DNA from: Terebella lapidaria
Lineage: Eukaryota; Annelida; Polychaeta; Terebellida; Terebellidae
Assembly (NCBI GenBank): GCA_949152475.1
Contig: OX424564.1
Location: forward strand, 31,556,165 to 31,620,164
Direction: 5' to 3'
Length of the DNA: 64,000 nucleotides
Shown here: piece after piece, positions 30,085 through 40,633 of the stretch
Position numbering within the stretch: position 1 is the first letter of the stretch
Layout of the letters: each line of letters starts with the position of its first letter
Program-made: the position numbers and the translations under genes
Notes under the pieces: model-generated
Seen by the model: the letters and a program-made list of their open reading frames with translations, nothing else
Databases searched by the model: none
What the model was told of the DNA's origin: nothing

Positions 30085-30690
30085 GACATATAGGATGTCA
30101 CATTATTCTGTTTTTTTCTGCTCTTGATCGCACATGACCTTGTATGGTAAATCTCAAGATCACGTCAAAACTGAAATGTGTAATTTGACCTCTACACACG
30201 AGACAGCTGTAGATAAAGCCTAGGTTTGTTATATGAACATACTGGAAGTAATATATTGCGGATCTTTCGGAAGTCTTGAAGTTGACTTCTTGACCTTGAG
30301 TGGTAAATAAGAAGGTTGCATCTGACCTGGAATGTGTAAATGTGACTCTACATATAGAACGACTGTAGATAGAGCTTCGGTTCGTAATTTGAACATGGAA
30401 ATTCATATATTGTGGATCTTTCGATAGTCTCGAAGTTGACCTCATATGACCTTGAGTAATAAATACATCCCAAGGTCACTTCCGATCTGAATTGTGTATA
30501 TTGGAATCTGCATATAATAGCTGTATATATATAAAACTGGATTTGATTTATGAGCAGATACGAAATCATATATGATGGATCTTCTGAAGAGTTTCATTTT
30601 GACCTCAGATGATCTTGAGTGGTAAATCCAAAGGTCACATCTGACCTTAAATGTGTAGATTGGACTCTGCATAATACACTTGTAGATAGA
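30085..30690. repeat. ~150-bp tandem repeat with TGACCTTGAGT boxes
   Basis: About four diverged units sharing CTGTAGATA(A/G)AGCC, GTGGATCTTTCG and TGACCTTGAGTGGTAAAT. The TGACCTTGA word equals an extended nuclear-receptor half-site in reverse. Confidence 0.7.
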
Positions 30691-30770
30691 GCCTATCTAC
30701 ACTGTTCAATCTACGTTTTCCAATAAAAACATATCTACCTAGCTACGTTTTTTCAATAAAACACCTTCCC

Positions 30771-31620
30771 CGGTGTAAAGCTTTCAAGCTACCCCCATTT
30801 TCAAGCTACCTCCTCTGTTTTCAAATTTCTCCCCATGTTTCGCCTTTATAGCGCGGGTTTTCAAGCTACCCCCTTCTGTTTTCAAAGTACCCCTCCCGAA
30901 TATATATAACAACAAAAGGGTACATGACAAAGAATCAGATATATAAGTGATACTATATTTGCAATAATATATTTTACCGCCGGGAAAAGCCACTGGGTCA
31001 AAGTTTGCATCATCGTACCTTGATTTAGTTCATTATTTCCAGATACCTAGTAATTTTTTCGAAATAATATTAGCACATCCACAAGAATATCAGATTTTGA
31101 TATATGCCGTACGTGCCCTGCACGCCCCCCCCCCCCCCTCCCCCCTTGCGAAAAATGTTCTCCTCCTGTCACCTGTATTTTGATTCAGTGATTTTCTCAA
31201 ATTCGGTTTCAAGTTTGACCTTGTGTGAACGTGCATGCATTTTCTGTTTTATTTAACTAGAGGAAAAAGAATACCTTTATACATGACAACAGTGGGACAT
31301 TTTCTCGAAGTTAAAATACATGTAACACTGCTTAACACTGTTTGCATGGACAAACATAATGTTAGATCCAATATTCATACACAATATAATAAATATATAT
31401 TCAACAAATTGAAGATATATTGTGGGTTATTTGCTATAGGCCTATAACATATAACAAACCATGCACGCGAAGTATACCGCACTTGAGGGGGTAATTTCAA
31501 AACAAGGGGGGTAGCTTGAAAACGTTTTCAGGCTACCTCCCGGTAGCATGGAAACGTTTTCAGACTACCGGGGGGTAGGATCTGTAGGGGGTAATTTGAA
31601 ATCGCTACACCGGTGTTTCG
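30771..31620. mobile_element. Foldback-like element with inverted tandem arms (second type)
   Basis: The left arm (about 30771-30900) carries repeated TTTTCAAGCTACCCCC-like units. The right arm (about 31484-31620) carries the inverse, GGGGGTAGCTTGAAAACG. Outer ends CCCGGTGTA and TACACCGGTG are also inverted. The centre is AT-rich with a C-run at 31125-31145 and no transposase. Target duplication is unclear. Confidence 0.6.
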
Positions 31621-31914
31621 AGCAACCTCAAATGAGCTGTTATATATGTAGGACCATATATCACCGAAACCAAAGGTGAACCAATACTATGCACCACGTT
31701 AGATTTAGTGCAAATAGTTCGTGAGGCAGAGATATAATTTCGTGTCTGTCCAAAAAAGGCGTTGTTTCATTCTGATTGCTTTGATAGCTGACATTAATCA
31801 GAGTACATGTACATGAAACATGCCCAATGTTAAACTTGGGCACTATTAGCACTTTGTAAGTTAATGTAGCCGATTGATGGCTTGGTCTTCCATAAACACA
31901 TTGACAAAGAATAT
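31621..31914. other. No gene seen
   Basis: Short unique-looking AT-rich spacer. It is the 3' side of the minus-strand ORF that follows. Confidence 0.3.
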
Positions 31915-32850
31915 TTATTCAAACGACCCATTTCTACTGAAATGTGACGAACTTTCTATACGTATTTCAGGTAAAAAACGTTCTGTCGGCGTATGTTGAG
32001 AAACAGTCATTTGAGTCGTTGTCGAACCAAGTTTCTCGCGAGGGGTGTTCGTCCGCCTTATGGACCTAGACTCTTTTGGTGGAACCACCTGTGGCAAACT
32101 AATGATTTCGGATTTTTGTCTTGTGTTAAGCATTGTTGTCTGACTGGAATCCGCACCTAGTCTCCACAGCCTGACGTTGACTTGCCTCTGCCGTGGGTAG
32201 GCACCGAGCGCCACGCCCACAGGCTTGGTCCTCGTGGACAGACAGTTCTTATCATGACTGGCACGCCCGTGACTGTAGATGTCCAGGCCCCGCATGGGCA
32301 GCGATGATATGTCGCTCTCTAGGGACAGTCCGGTCTCCGGAAACGTCTCCAGGATGAACTTGAGGTGGTCAGAAGTGGTCAGCGGTGGCTCGGTCGGCAG
32401 CCCGTTTTCCTCGCACATTCGCTTCCAGTGTGCATCGTTGTGCATTTGTTTCTGGATGTAACAACCCACGACGTGGTCGACCACTTGGTTTATATGAGCG
32501 CGGCGATCGGCGTGTAGCTGGAGGAGGTCGGACCCCGCCACTGGGAAGGTTCGCCTGATGGAGCTCAGGGTCTCTTTGACTTGGCGGCTCGCCTGCTCCA
32601 GACAGAGTCGTCTAGTCGTCATCTCCTGTTCGAGCGTCTTGTGAACCAGCCGACTGTGTGCATCGAGAGCGTGGTTCTTGTGGTTGGCCTGCTTTATCGT
32701 CAATGTTTCATATTTGATTTTGGTAGAAGCATTGGGTCGGGGTCTCATGCCAGACATTTCAAAAGATATGAATTTACCTCTACGGTGTACAGCTAACAGC
32801 CAAATCGTAATGTGCACATAGGGCAGTAGTATGCACTGATGTGTTTTCAT
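31915..32850 (-). CDS. Hypothetical protein, single open exon
   Basis: 311 codons from an ATG at 32850; a second in-frame ATG at 32757 (MSGMRPRPNAS) may be the true start, because the first 31 residues look unlike the rest. The sequence is locally GC-richer than its surroundings, which supports coding. Residues about 45-160 form a charged helical region (KTLEQEMTTRRLCLEQASRQ, HADRRAHINQVVDHVVG). Next comes a conserved-looking middle (HWKRMCEENGLP, DHLKFILETFPETG, MRGLDIYSHG) and a basic, Ser/Thr-rich tail. There is no signal peptide in the shorter form and no enzyme motif. It may be an intronless gene or one long exon. Family not recognised. Confidence 0.6.
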   Translation of the reverse strand: MKTHQCILLPYVHITIWLLAVHRRGKFISFEMSGMRPRPNASTKIKYETLTIKQANHKNHALDAHSRLVHKTLEQEMTTRRLCLEQASRQVKETLSSIRRTFPVAGSDLLQLHADRRAHINQVVDHVVGCYIQKQMHNDAHWKRMCEENGLPTEPPLTTSDHLKFILETFPETGLSLESDISSLPMRGLDIYSHGRASHDKNCLSTRTKPVGVALGAYPRQRQVNVRLWRLGADSSQTTMLNTRQKSEIISLPQVVPPKESRSIRRTNTPREKLGSTTTQMTVSQHTPTERFLPEIRIESSSHFSRNGSFE

Positions 32851-33308
32851 GTGGATCTATTATTGTTTATTATGACGTTTTTTGTCATTAGTCCAATTAC
32901 GTCATTTTGCCTAATTAATGACCTTTCTAACCATGCCAGAATCATGTACGAGACATCGTTGCCTTTCAGCCCTACATACATGTAGCTTTGCTGAACCTGG
33001 CCGAACTATTTGGAACCAAAACGACACCCTAACAATATAATTACATGTAGTAAGAGTCGCAATATTCATCACAAGACGCATCCCAATATAAGTGTCACAA
33101 CATTTCAGAAACAACAGCTTTTCCCAGAAAAGGCATCAGTAAGCACAGATTTCATTTCATGGCCTACATCGGTAGATCCATTCATGGCACATGCAGTTTC
33201 ACAAGTATTTTGAAAATTCGCAGTAGCTTTACTTTGTAAGTCTTTGTAACTGTGATAGAAGGTACTTTGGCCATATAAACATGATTATAGACAGAGTAAA
33301 TTTCAGTT
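32851..33308. other. 5' flank of the hypothetical gene, nothing recognised
   Basis: AT-rich. No TATA box at a persuasive position and no coding signal. Confidence 0.3.
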
Positions 33309-33473
33309 AAAATCGGGTTGATCCGACCGGGACTCGAACTACGAACCTTGCGTTTGCCGGGCGACTGCTCTGCCTGCTTTGGGCGCCAGTTTAGCTCAAA
33401 TGATATATGTGTATCAGTCGCCCGGCAAGCGGAAGGTCATTAGTTCGAATCCCGGTCGAGTCCACCCGATTTT
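33309..33473. repeat. Inverted repeat with tRNA-like B-box arms
   Basis: Arms at 33309-33365 and 33419-33473 are inverse copies (AAATCGGGT...GCCGGGCGA). Each contains a TTCGAA-type RNA polymerase III B-box look-alike (right arm AGTTCGAATCC). The loop is about 53 bp. It could be a small foldback element or two head-to-head tRNA-derived fragments. Neither arm folds as a full tRNA. Confidence 0.65.
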
Positions 33474-34574
33474 TCACTGCAATTCACTCTACCGGTGAAT
33501 ATCTACAACAATTGTTTAGGTTCTAACTGACACGCTCTATTTGCAGGTACATGAAGCACAGGACTTGATATGTTCAAGTTTATAATGTGGAGGAGAGTTC
33601 TGTCGGGTGTCGTATCGTGGGTACTGTGGAGGCAATTCGTCCAAGATAAAACTCACGGCGCACTCCGAACCGAAGAAGAGAAAATAAACAGCCAATTGTT
33701 TTCTGTTGAACATAAAATCTGACGTCGAGTGATGATTTGTATACATGTTGTTTGATCATATAAAATTGGTTTGTTTTAGAGTAGGCCTGTAATACAGGAA
33801 TAGTTCAAGTATTATGTTTTCGTTTTATATTCGTTAAAAAAATGGTGGTTAATATGACTGTCAAGCAGAAATTCTGACAAAAATGGGGCCAAATGGTGTG
33901 TTTGGAATGAAAAATTTCCAATGATGTCATACCCACGCGGAGCCGAATTCCGATATGCAGAACTAAACTGTGCTACGTCTCTGCTTGTGACCACTACTAT
34001 GCAGTCGACTTACTCTTGCAATATGAGGGAATTACAAGTTTTCGAAGTTTATAAAAAAAAATAATAATTCGTATTCCAAATGCTAAAGGTATCACAGTAG
34101 TAATTGCGTCACATCCGGGTTGAATGGTAAATAAACCAAAAAAAAAAACTGTGGTTATTTGTGTCAAGAAAACAGAAAAAAATCCACGTTTTTGTATTTG
34201 TTTGGAAAGCACACAAGACAACTACATGATTCATGGCGTTTTGATGTGAATAATGCTAGAAAAAATGTGAGTTTGACCAAAAATCGCATATGATGTCTGT
34301 TTCTACACATTTTTTTTCTCACCGGCAAATTCTAGTGCGGTTCATCTTTCAGTCCATAGTTCGAAAACGAATCACACAACATATATCTTAAACTTGATAG
34401 AAAATATCCCAGAGAGCACGGCTTTCCGATGATATATTACACTAATGGGTCAGGAAATTTTAACATGCACTAAAACGATGATATTTGGATGATGATCTTG
34501 AAATTTCGTCTAAACAGAAATTATTTACTACTGTGACACCTGAAAGATCGCATCATCATACACAATTTCAAGAT
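33474..34574. other. No gene seen
   Basis: AT-rich, with short ORFs only. None shows composition or motifs that support coding. Confidence 0.3.
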
Positions 34575-35211
34575 TCAGTTTAAAAAAAACAAGAAAACGC
34601 AGCTAACTGCATTAGACCTCGAGACGACATTAGACCTTGAGCACATCATCAGCACCACGCTGAATGTATCTTACACAACGCCCCTCCCTCCTCCCCCCCC
34701 CCCCCCAAAAAAAAAGATACCATACATTCCCCCACATGGTTCCAATTTATTCCCGTATATTATGATTCATTCATATTCCTAATAAGTAAACATTCATTAC
34801 ATTTTTGACATTAGAGCGTTGGGGGCGAAGGTCCCTACTGACCTTCTTATGGAGGTTTCATGCCAACCTACCGACGCCCGTTTTGGCATGTGAACGTCTA
34901 GACACCTACTTCAAATGAGGATTTTCTTCGTCCTTGACATAGAATCTCTCGAATTAATAGCAAACTTTGAATATTCCACAAATAATGCATAAATCGATGT
35001 ATTAGGTTTGAGAAAATTACGCAAAATGCTCCAGTTCTCTGAAAACGTTCAAAATGGCGGAGCTGATGGAAATTGACGTTCCCAGAATGCAAAGCAAATT
35101 TTACCATAACGACGCGTTTTTTGGAACACATATTTTCTGTGCAGCAATTCGTGCATGCATACATGTGAGCTAGTTTGCGTGTGGTCTTCTTTCGCTTCAC
35201 GAAGTAAACAA

Positions 35212-36183
35212 ATCAAATTAGTAGTTCCTATCTTATTGTATGGGTCAGAAATTTGGGAGCCGAAAAAGGGGGAATCAATAGAACTAGTTCAAAGGAAATT
35301 TTGTAAATATTTACTCTCTGTTTCTTATAGTACCTCAAATTCAGCAGTTTCAGCAGAAATCGGGCGATTACCTCTGTTGGTTCAGTATAAATATAGATGT
35401 GTAAAATTTTGGTATCGTGCAAGATGACAGCAAGAAAATACGTAACTCACTTTACAAAATGTTAAACCAATTCGATACAGTCGGGGGCAATAACTGGGTT
35501 ACAGAGATAAGAAATTTGTTATATACATATGGGTATGGTCATGTATGGCATAATCAAGGGGTGGGTAATGTTTCTGTATCATTTTAAACAAAGGCTTATT
35601 GATACTGCACATCAAAATTGGCACGATGATATGGGTAATAATTCTAAATTGGATCTGTATGCTAGATATAAAAATAATTCAGATCTCGAAATGTACTTAA
35701 CATTGGATATATATTGAAAACATAAAGTAGCACTGGCAAGATTTCGATGTATAAATCATAAACTAGCTGTTGAACGATTAAGACATGTAAACGTAACCAG
35801 ATCTGACAGACACTGTAGATTCTGTGAAAATAACGATATTTTAACTGTAGAGGATGAAATACATTTTTTTTTATTAATTTGTCCTTTATTCCAAGACTTA
35901 AGAGATGTACACTTACGGGAACACGTTCCTGGGCAATCTAATTTGGTGGAAGTTTTCACAAAATTGTTATCTTCTGAAAATGAAAAATGTGTAAAAGATA
36001 TCGCTGCTTTTGTATTTCATGCATCTAAGGTTCATAAAACTTATGATTATTTGTAAAAGGGATAACTTGTAAATGTGGAATTCTTCTGTACATGTAGATA
36101 TATGTGTAACACTTTGTTTCGTCTGTTATGCACATTCATTGTAATGCACATAGACTCGAAGCCTTTTGTGAAATAAACATTTT
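35212..36183 (+). pseudogene. LINE-C: 5'-truncated LINE, RT C-terminal region
   Basis: The 972-bp insertion is flanked by ACAA (35208-35211 and 36184-36187). It opens inside the region after RT (PILLYGSEIWEPKKGESIEL, FCKYLLSV), is broken by at least two frameshifts (about 35425 and 35595-35720), and ends with a C..C...H....C segment (CRFCENN..TVEDEIHFFLL.CP). It has an AAATAAACATTTT 3' end with no long A tail. It differs in sequence from LINE-B, so it is another family. Confidence 0.85.
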
Positions 36184-36302
36184 ACAACGATTCGTCTGCG
36201 ATGCCACGGTGACATTTGTTGTAATTTGACCATATACATAGAAGAGAGACGTATTTTATCACATGACAAGATGTTTTATGCTCGGTTGCGAAGCCTTGTT
36301 AT

Positions 36303-37679
36303 TGTAACGGTTTTGGGGTGTACCCAAAAGTTTCCCCTAGGTAATTCTATTAGTGTTTTGTGATATTATGGTTAAATAACCGTTTATTAAAATGTATATG
36401 TGTTTAAAGGTTCATTCGGTTCCGTATTGGTAATGTTTAAAAGGTTTTCCGTTTCGGAACTTGGTATATTTGTGATGATGGCAAAGCCGGAGACGGATCC
36501 GGAGACGGAGACGGAACCGGAGACGGAGTCGGAACAATGGAGTACAAAAACGTTATTTCCGGAAGGTCATGTGATCAGCCTCGTTTTCGGTTTAAAAGGT
36601 GACGTGTCAGCCACTGATTGGTTCTAGAGTGTTTTTAGAAATCCGGAAAATATCAGTGTTTTGGCGGACTATGACGTCACAATAGGTTGGTCACGTGACG
36701 TGGGTCTCAGGTCTATAAAAGCCCCCGCTTCACAGCGGACGGCGGAGTTGGTGTCCTGACGTCGACCTGTGCAGACCCCTTCTCCCATAGCAGAGTACTC
36801 CCTTGTTCCGGATAGAGTCATCCAGATGATCGCAGTTTTTGTCTTCCGACTGGGCACTTGGAAAATAAACATGAAAACTTCAACCGAGTTGTTTTTCCGT
36901 GTTCGTTAGGGAACTGGAATTTATAATAAAGTTAGTTCACCGGAAAAGAAAGTAATACGGAGAGAAGGGAGATAAGACCACAGTCGGTTAAGACCAAGTT
37001 GTAACGACGTCTTAGGGTGATCCAAGAACCCAGATCACCAAGGAAGGAGACGGAGACGGAGGTGGAATTCAACGGAGCAACTACGGAGGTGGTACCGGAC
37101 GGAGCAGTTGCAGAGACGGGAACGACGAAGCAGTTGCAGAGGCGGTACCGGACGACGGAGTAGCAGAGGCAGTACCTGACGGAGCGGTTGCGGTAACCGG
37201 AAGTGAGAACACTCCCGAGATTCTCCATTTCAGGTGCAGTCGCAGGTTGCGGTGAGGCGGAGTCAACCGGAGCAGTTTGCAGTGAGGCGGAACCTGGCAG
37301 AGCGGTTGCAGTATTCGGAAACGGCAACGTTTCCGGATTCTCTATTCCAGGTGCAGTCGCAGTGGCAGTAAGGCGGAAAACGACGGAGCTGTTGCAGTAA
37401 AGCGGTATCCCGACGGAGCAGTTGCAGTACCCGGAGACGGAAACGCCTCCGGATTCTTACTTTACAGGTGCAGTTGCAGATTGGCAGTCGGACAACGGTT
37501 AAGAGGTCCATTCCAGACCACGCTACCAACCTTCAAAGACTTCTAGCCGGAGTTTAACCGTACAGCAGTAGCAGTTTCCCGGAGTTTTACCGTTTCAGCT
37601 CCGGTTAAATAACAACTCACCCACCTCCCTAGAAAACCGTTTCATCAAGACGTCACAGAAGGGTGAAGAACCCGTTACA
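36303..37679 (+). mobile_element. 1.38-kb solo LTR
   Basis: Ends are TGTAACGG...CCGTTACA and the flanking duplication is TTAT (36299-36302 and 37680-37683). It contains TATAAAA at 36714-36720 followed by AATAAA at 36864-36869 and 36925-36930, the expected promoter and poly(A) layout. Upstream of the TATA box is a palindromic TGACGTCA (about 36672). Low-complexity GGAGACGGA-type tracts fill 36480-36530 and 37040-37450. There is no internal gag-pol, so it is best explained by LTR-LTR recombination that removed the body. A short non-autonomous element is the alternative. Confidence 0.85.
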
Positions 37680-38227
37680 TTATTTTAAACTGGTTCTCCA
37701 ATTTGCCCATCAGGCATGTCTTATGCTATATCATGATATCAAATGCAGATATTCCTCATAGTTTGCAATATTTTTTTTAAGGATATTTCAGTGACGTTCA
37801 ATAACATTTTAGCAGGCATATCTGTTTCATTGAGTTCAAAATAAATGTTTATTTATTAGGAATATGAATGAAGTAGTTTTTCATCATAAATCGGTAATGA
37901 ATTGGAATCATGTGGGGATTATGTGGGAAAAGCAATTTTGAATCTTTTTTTTCTGGGAGCGCGGGGGGGGGGGGGGTGGGTAACGTTGTGTGAGATAGCC
38001 TACATTCAGCTGTCGTGGTGCTGATGATGTGCTCGAGTTCTAATGTCTCCCGCAGTTGGCTGCATTTTCTTGTTTTGTTCGAAATTTAAGCAAGATTCGA
38101 ATGTAAATCTCAAAGATAAAAATGTAGACAACGAACGACAACGCACGATGGGCGCAACGCCATGTCAATAGGTTATCGTACCTAAGACCCGGTAACCAAA
38201 AATTTAAACGAGTAAAATTTTACACGA

Positions 38228-38450
38228 GTACAATTATTTCCTCCCGCAAGGGAAATGTTTCCCTTGCGAGGAAAATATTTCTTCCGTGAGGGAGACTATT
38301 TCCCTCATGGGAAACGTTTCCCCTGCGAGGAAAATGTTTTCTCCGTGAGGGAAACTATTTTCCCCACGGGGGAAATGTTTCCCCTGCAAGGAAAACGTTT
38401 CCCTGTTAGGAATACATTTCCCTCGCAAAGAAAATAGTTTACCCCGCTAA
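38228..38450. repeat. Tandem array of the near-palindrome GGGAAAYGTTTCCC
   Basis: About eight units alternating GGGAAACGTTTCCC- or GGAAAATGTTT-like palindromes with short CTGCGAG or GTGAGG spacers, every ~20-28 bp. Hairpin-forming. It has the same design as the 26525-26715 array with an unrelated sequence. Confidence 0.85.
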
Positions 38451-38639
38451 TTACATTAACTAATACATCTTCCCGAAGTAAACCAATTCTATTTATAATT
38501 TAAGAAATATTCTTGGTTGATCTCGGAGGCCTCTCCCCCTATCGGGGCGAGGGTAAGAAAAACGAAAACAAATCTCAGGGAATTAGCCCAAGGAATGTTG
38601 TAGTGAATTTTCAGAAAACTTCATCAAGGCACAAAAAAG

Positions 38640-38710
38640 CTATTTGCCGGCCGGACGACGGACGACAGACGGCGAACGAAAATCCACGACAATAGCTTAT
38701 CTGCTCATAT
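38640..38710. repeat. Fragment of an interspersed repeat shared with about 44470-44550
   Basis: GACGACGGACGACAGACGG plus CCACGACAATAGCTTAT. The inverse occurs at 44470-44550 (GATAAGCTATTGTCGTGG, CGTCCGTCGTCC), there expanded into a (CGT)n run. Confidence 0.7.
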
Positions 38711-38859
38711 GGGTCGGTAAGCTAAAAATCGACAAACTCACAAAAATTAGTAGCTACGAAGTCACATCTATTGTATAAAAACCTCCAATATTGGGCTTGC
38801 ACTCCCTCCCCCGATCTCGGTATAGCAGATAAGTGTTTAGTCATTGAGTCTGCCTCTTG

Positions 38860-39149
38860 AAGGGCGATGGAATGCAGCCATACACAAGACTCTACTCAAA
38901 CTGCCATTGTTCCCGTAACACTATTGTGGTAACGAGGAGGGAGACAGCAGGAAGGTAGCAGTCGAAACGTGTCATAAACTATTCGAGTTATTGGCGGTCG
39001 ATCGGAACAGATAATTGTTGTTATCTGTGGCATTATTGTTTTCCACACAGTTTGACCATACTTTTTCAGCTGATTTTTTTTGTATGGCAAAATATCACAT
39101 TTTGGATAGATAATCATCTGTAATAAATACATCAAAGGCTGGTAATTTC
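38860..39149 (+). promoter_or_regulatory. Upstream region shared by the two PAN-like genes
   Basis: Blocks GACTCTACTCAAA, ATTGTTCCCGT, AGGGAGACAGCAGGAAG, GTGTCATAAACTATT and TTTTGGATA(G/A)ATAATC recur in the same order at 51400-51791 upstream of the paralogue. The duplication therefore included the promoter. No clear TATA box. Confidence 0.55.
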
Positions 39150-40633
39150 ATGGAAATGGCGACAGTTTTAGGGACTACGTTTCTACTGCTAACAACTTTG
39201 CACTGGCATCACGCTTTTGGAACGTTTTCCAGCACAGTATATGATTTGACGGAGGGAGTAACAACCACTGGAGACCCGTTCAAGACGATGACGGCTAAGA
39301 CGCCTATAACGTGTGGGATAGAGTGTGCAAAGATGCGCTACTGTTTGGCAGTGGCTGTAGTTCCGAATGTAGGGAATGCTGGTACAGTGACTTGCAAATT
39401 CCATAACGCGAGTAACGCGCAAGACACGGTGCCAATGGCATCTTCGTCCATTTATAGCATTGGTAGGTATAATACACCATCGTTAATAAGATACTGTAAA
39501 CATTACTATATCAACACAATATAATATATGTGATGCTTTTTCAGTTCAAACAAAGATGTGGTAACTGAAAAGTGCCTGGTCGGCGTCTAAGCTAATATGC
39601 ATTAAAATTATGTTACTGGCATGAACAATTCTGGCCGAAATCAGAACCCACATGCAAAAACAGCTATTTTCATAAAATAGGTCTCCGGTGAAATGCATGT
39701 ACATAAGAAATATACCTCATACCAACTTTGACAATCAGACGGATAGTTATCAGTTATATTGACTAAGAAGCCTTAAGCAATACCTCTAGGAAATTCACTG
39801 AAACTACAATGGTATCTAAAACCCTATGGTTTTAACTTTTATGTACACATCTGCATCAAAGATTAATAATTGAGATTAGTAACTAAGTTTTGATACTTTT
39901 TACTAAAGCTAGCACATGAAATATATTTTGTAATATGGTAACTTGTTTTTAAACTCTTTCTTTTCCGAGACTGCACCAAGTTCACGGAGTACCAGAACGG
40001 CTGTATTTCCACGTCACACTACTTTGATACCTTTGCGGCCACTCTGGACGAATGCAAGCGCCACTGCATTGACGCCACAAGCGAGTACTGCAAGTCCCTG
40101 GATTTCGCATCCCAGTACAACGTGTGTATTCTCATGCGCAGTCGCGGTTCTGAGGTGCCTGCCGGAGATTTCTTCCCGCACAACTGCACTCGCGGTTCGT
40201 TCAGTCACTACTCACGTCCAGCTGCTTGCGATCCGGGTAAGGTTTAGTAAAGAAAAAAGGTCTATGAATTGGTGTCAACTATTAACTTTTGTAAGCTCCA
40301 TCAAGTCGTCTAACATGTATTCTCATGTTATCAACTCTATTATCATTTGATTTTATATGTGCGAGTCGTGGTATTTCGCACTGGGTCACTGATTTTTACT
40401 TGTTTGTCTTCGTTTGGTTTCAGTTGTTTTGCATTGTACATTAATACATCTCGGGTATGCCTAAGTTTGTAAATTTTCTCTACATTTTGGTTTTCTGTCA
40501 GAATTCTGGTACAGTTGCATTTCATTTCATTTCTTCCTTCATGAGTTTCTTTCCAATGAATTTGATTTTCCGTCATCCAAATACATTGTTTTATTTATCG
40601 AAACTCATTTCTGTTTTTCCAACAGATATTTAG
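39150..40633 (+). CDS. Secreted PAN/apple-like protein, copy 1 (three exons)
   Basis: Proposed CDS is 39150-39462, 39970-40236 and 40626-40633, with two phase-1 GT-AG introns, 195 residues. Exon 1 encodes a signal peptide (FLLLTTLHWHHAFG) and a first cysteine module (TCGIECAKMRYCLAVAVV, then CKFHN). Exon 2 encodes a PAN/apple-like module (DCTKFTEYQNGC, TLDECKRHC, EYCKSLDF, CILMRSRGSEVP, NCT). Exon 3 adds only Asp-Ile and a TAG. The protein should be extracellular, with disulphide modules of the kind that bind proteins or sugars. It is very similar to the gene at 51792, exon for exon. Exon borders come from conservation between copies and splice signals. Biological role unknown. Confidence 0.8.

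Larger units (their letters stand above)
34575..38085. mobile_element. Interspersed repeat R1, copy B, carrying two nested insertions
   Basis: The body runs 34802-35207, is cut by LINE-C (35212-36183), continues 36184-36298, is cut by a solo LTR (36303-37679), then finishes at 37680-38085. Joining these pieces follows the uninterrupted order seen in copies A and D. On its left, 34575-34800 is an inverted copy of its own right end (ACGCAGCTAACTGC, GAGCACATCATCAGCACCAC, a C-run), so this copy has long terminal inverted repeats of about 220 bp. Confidence 0.7.

Noticed and set aside
33309..33473. Pair of tRNA genes
   Set aside because: Only B-box-like arms are present and no arm folds as a cloverleaf.
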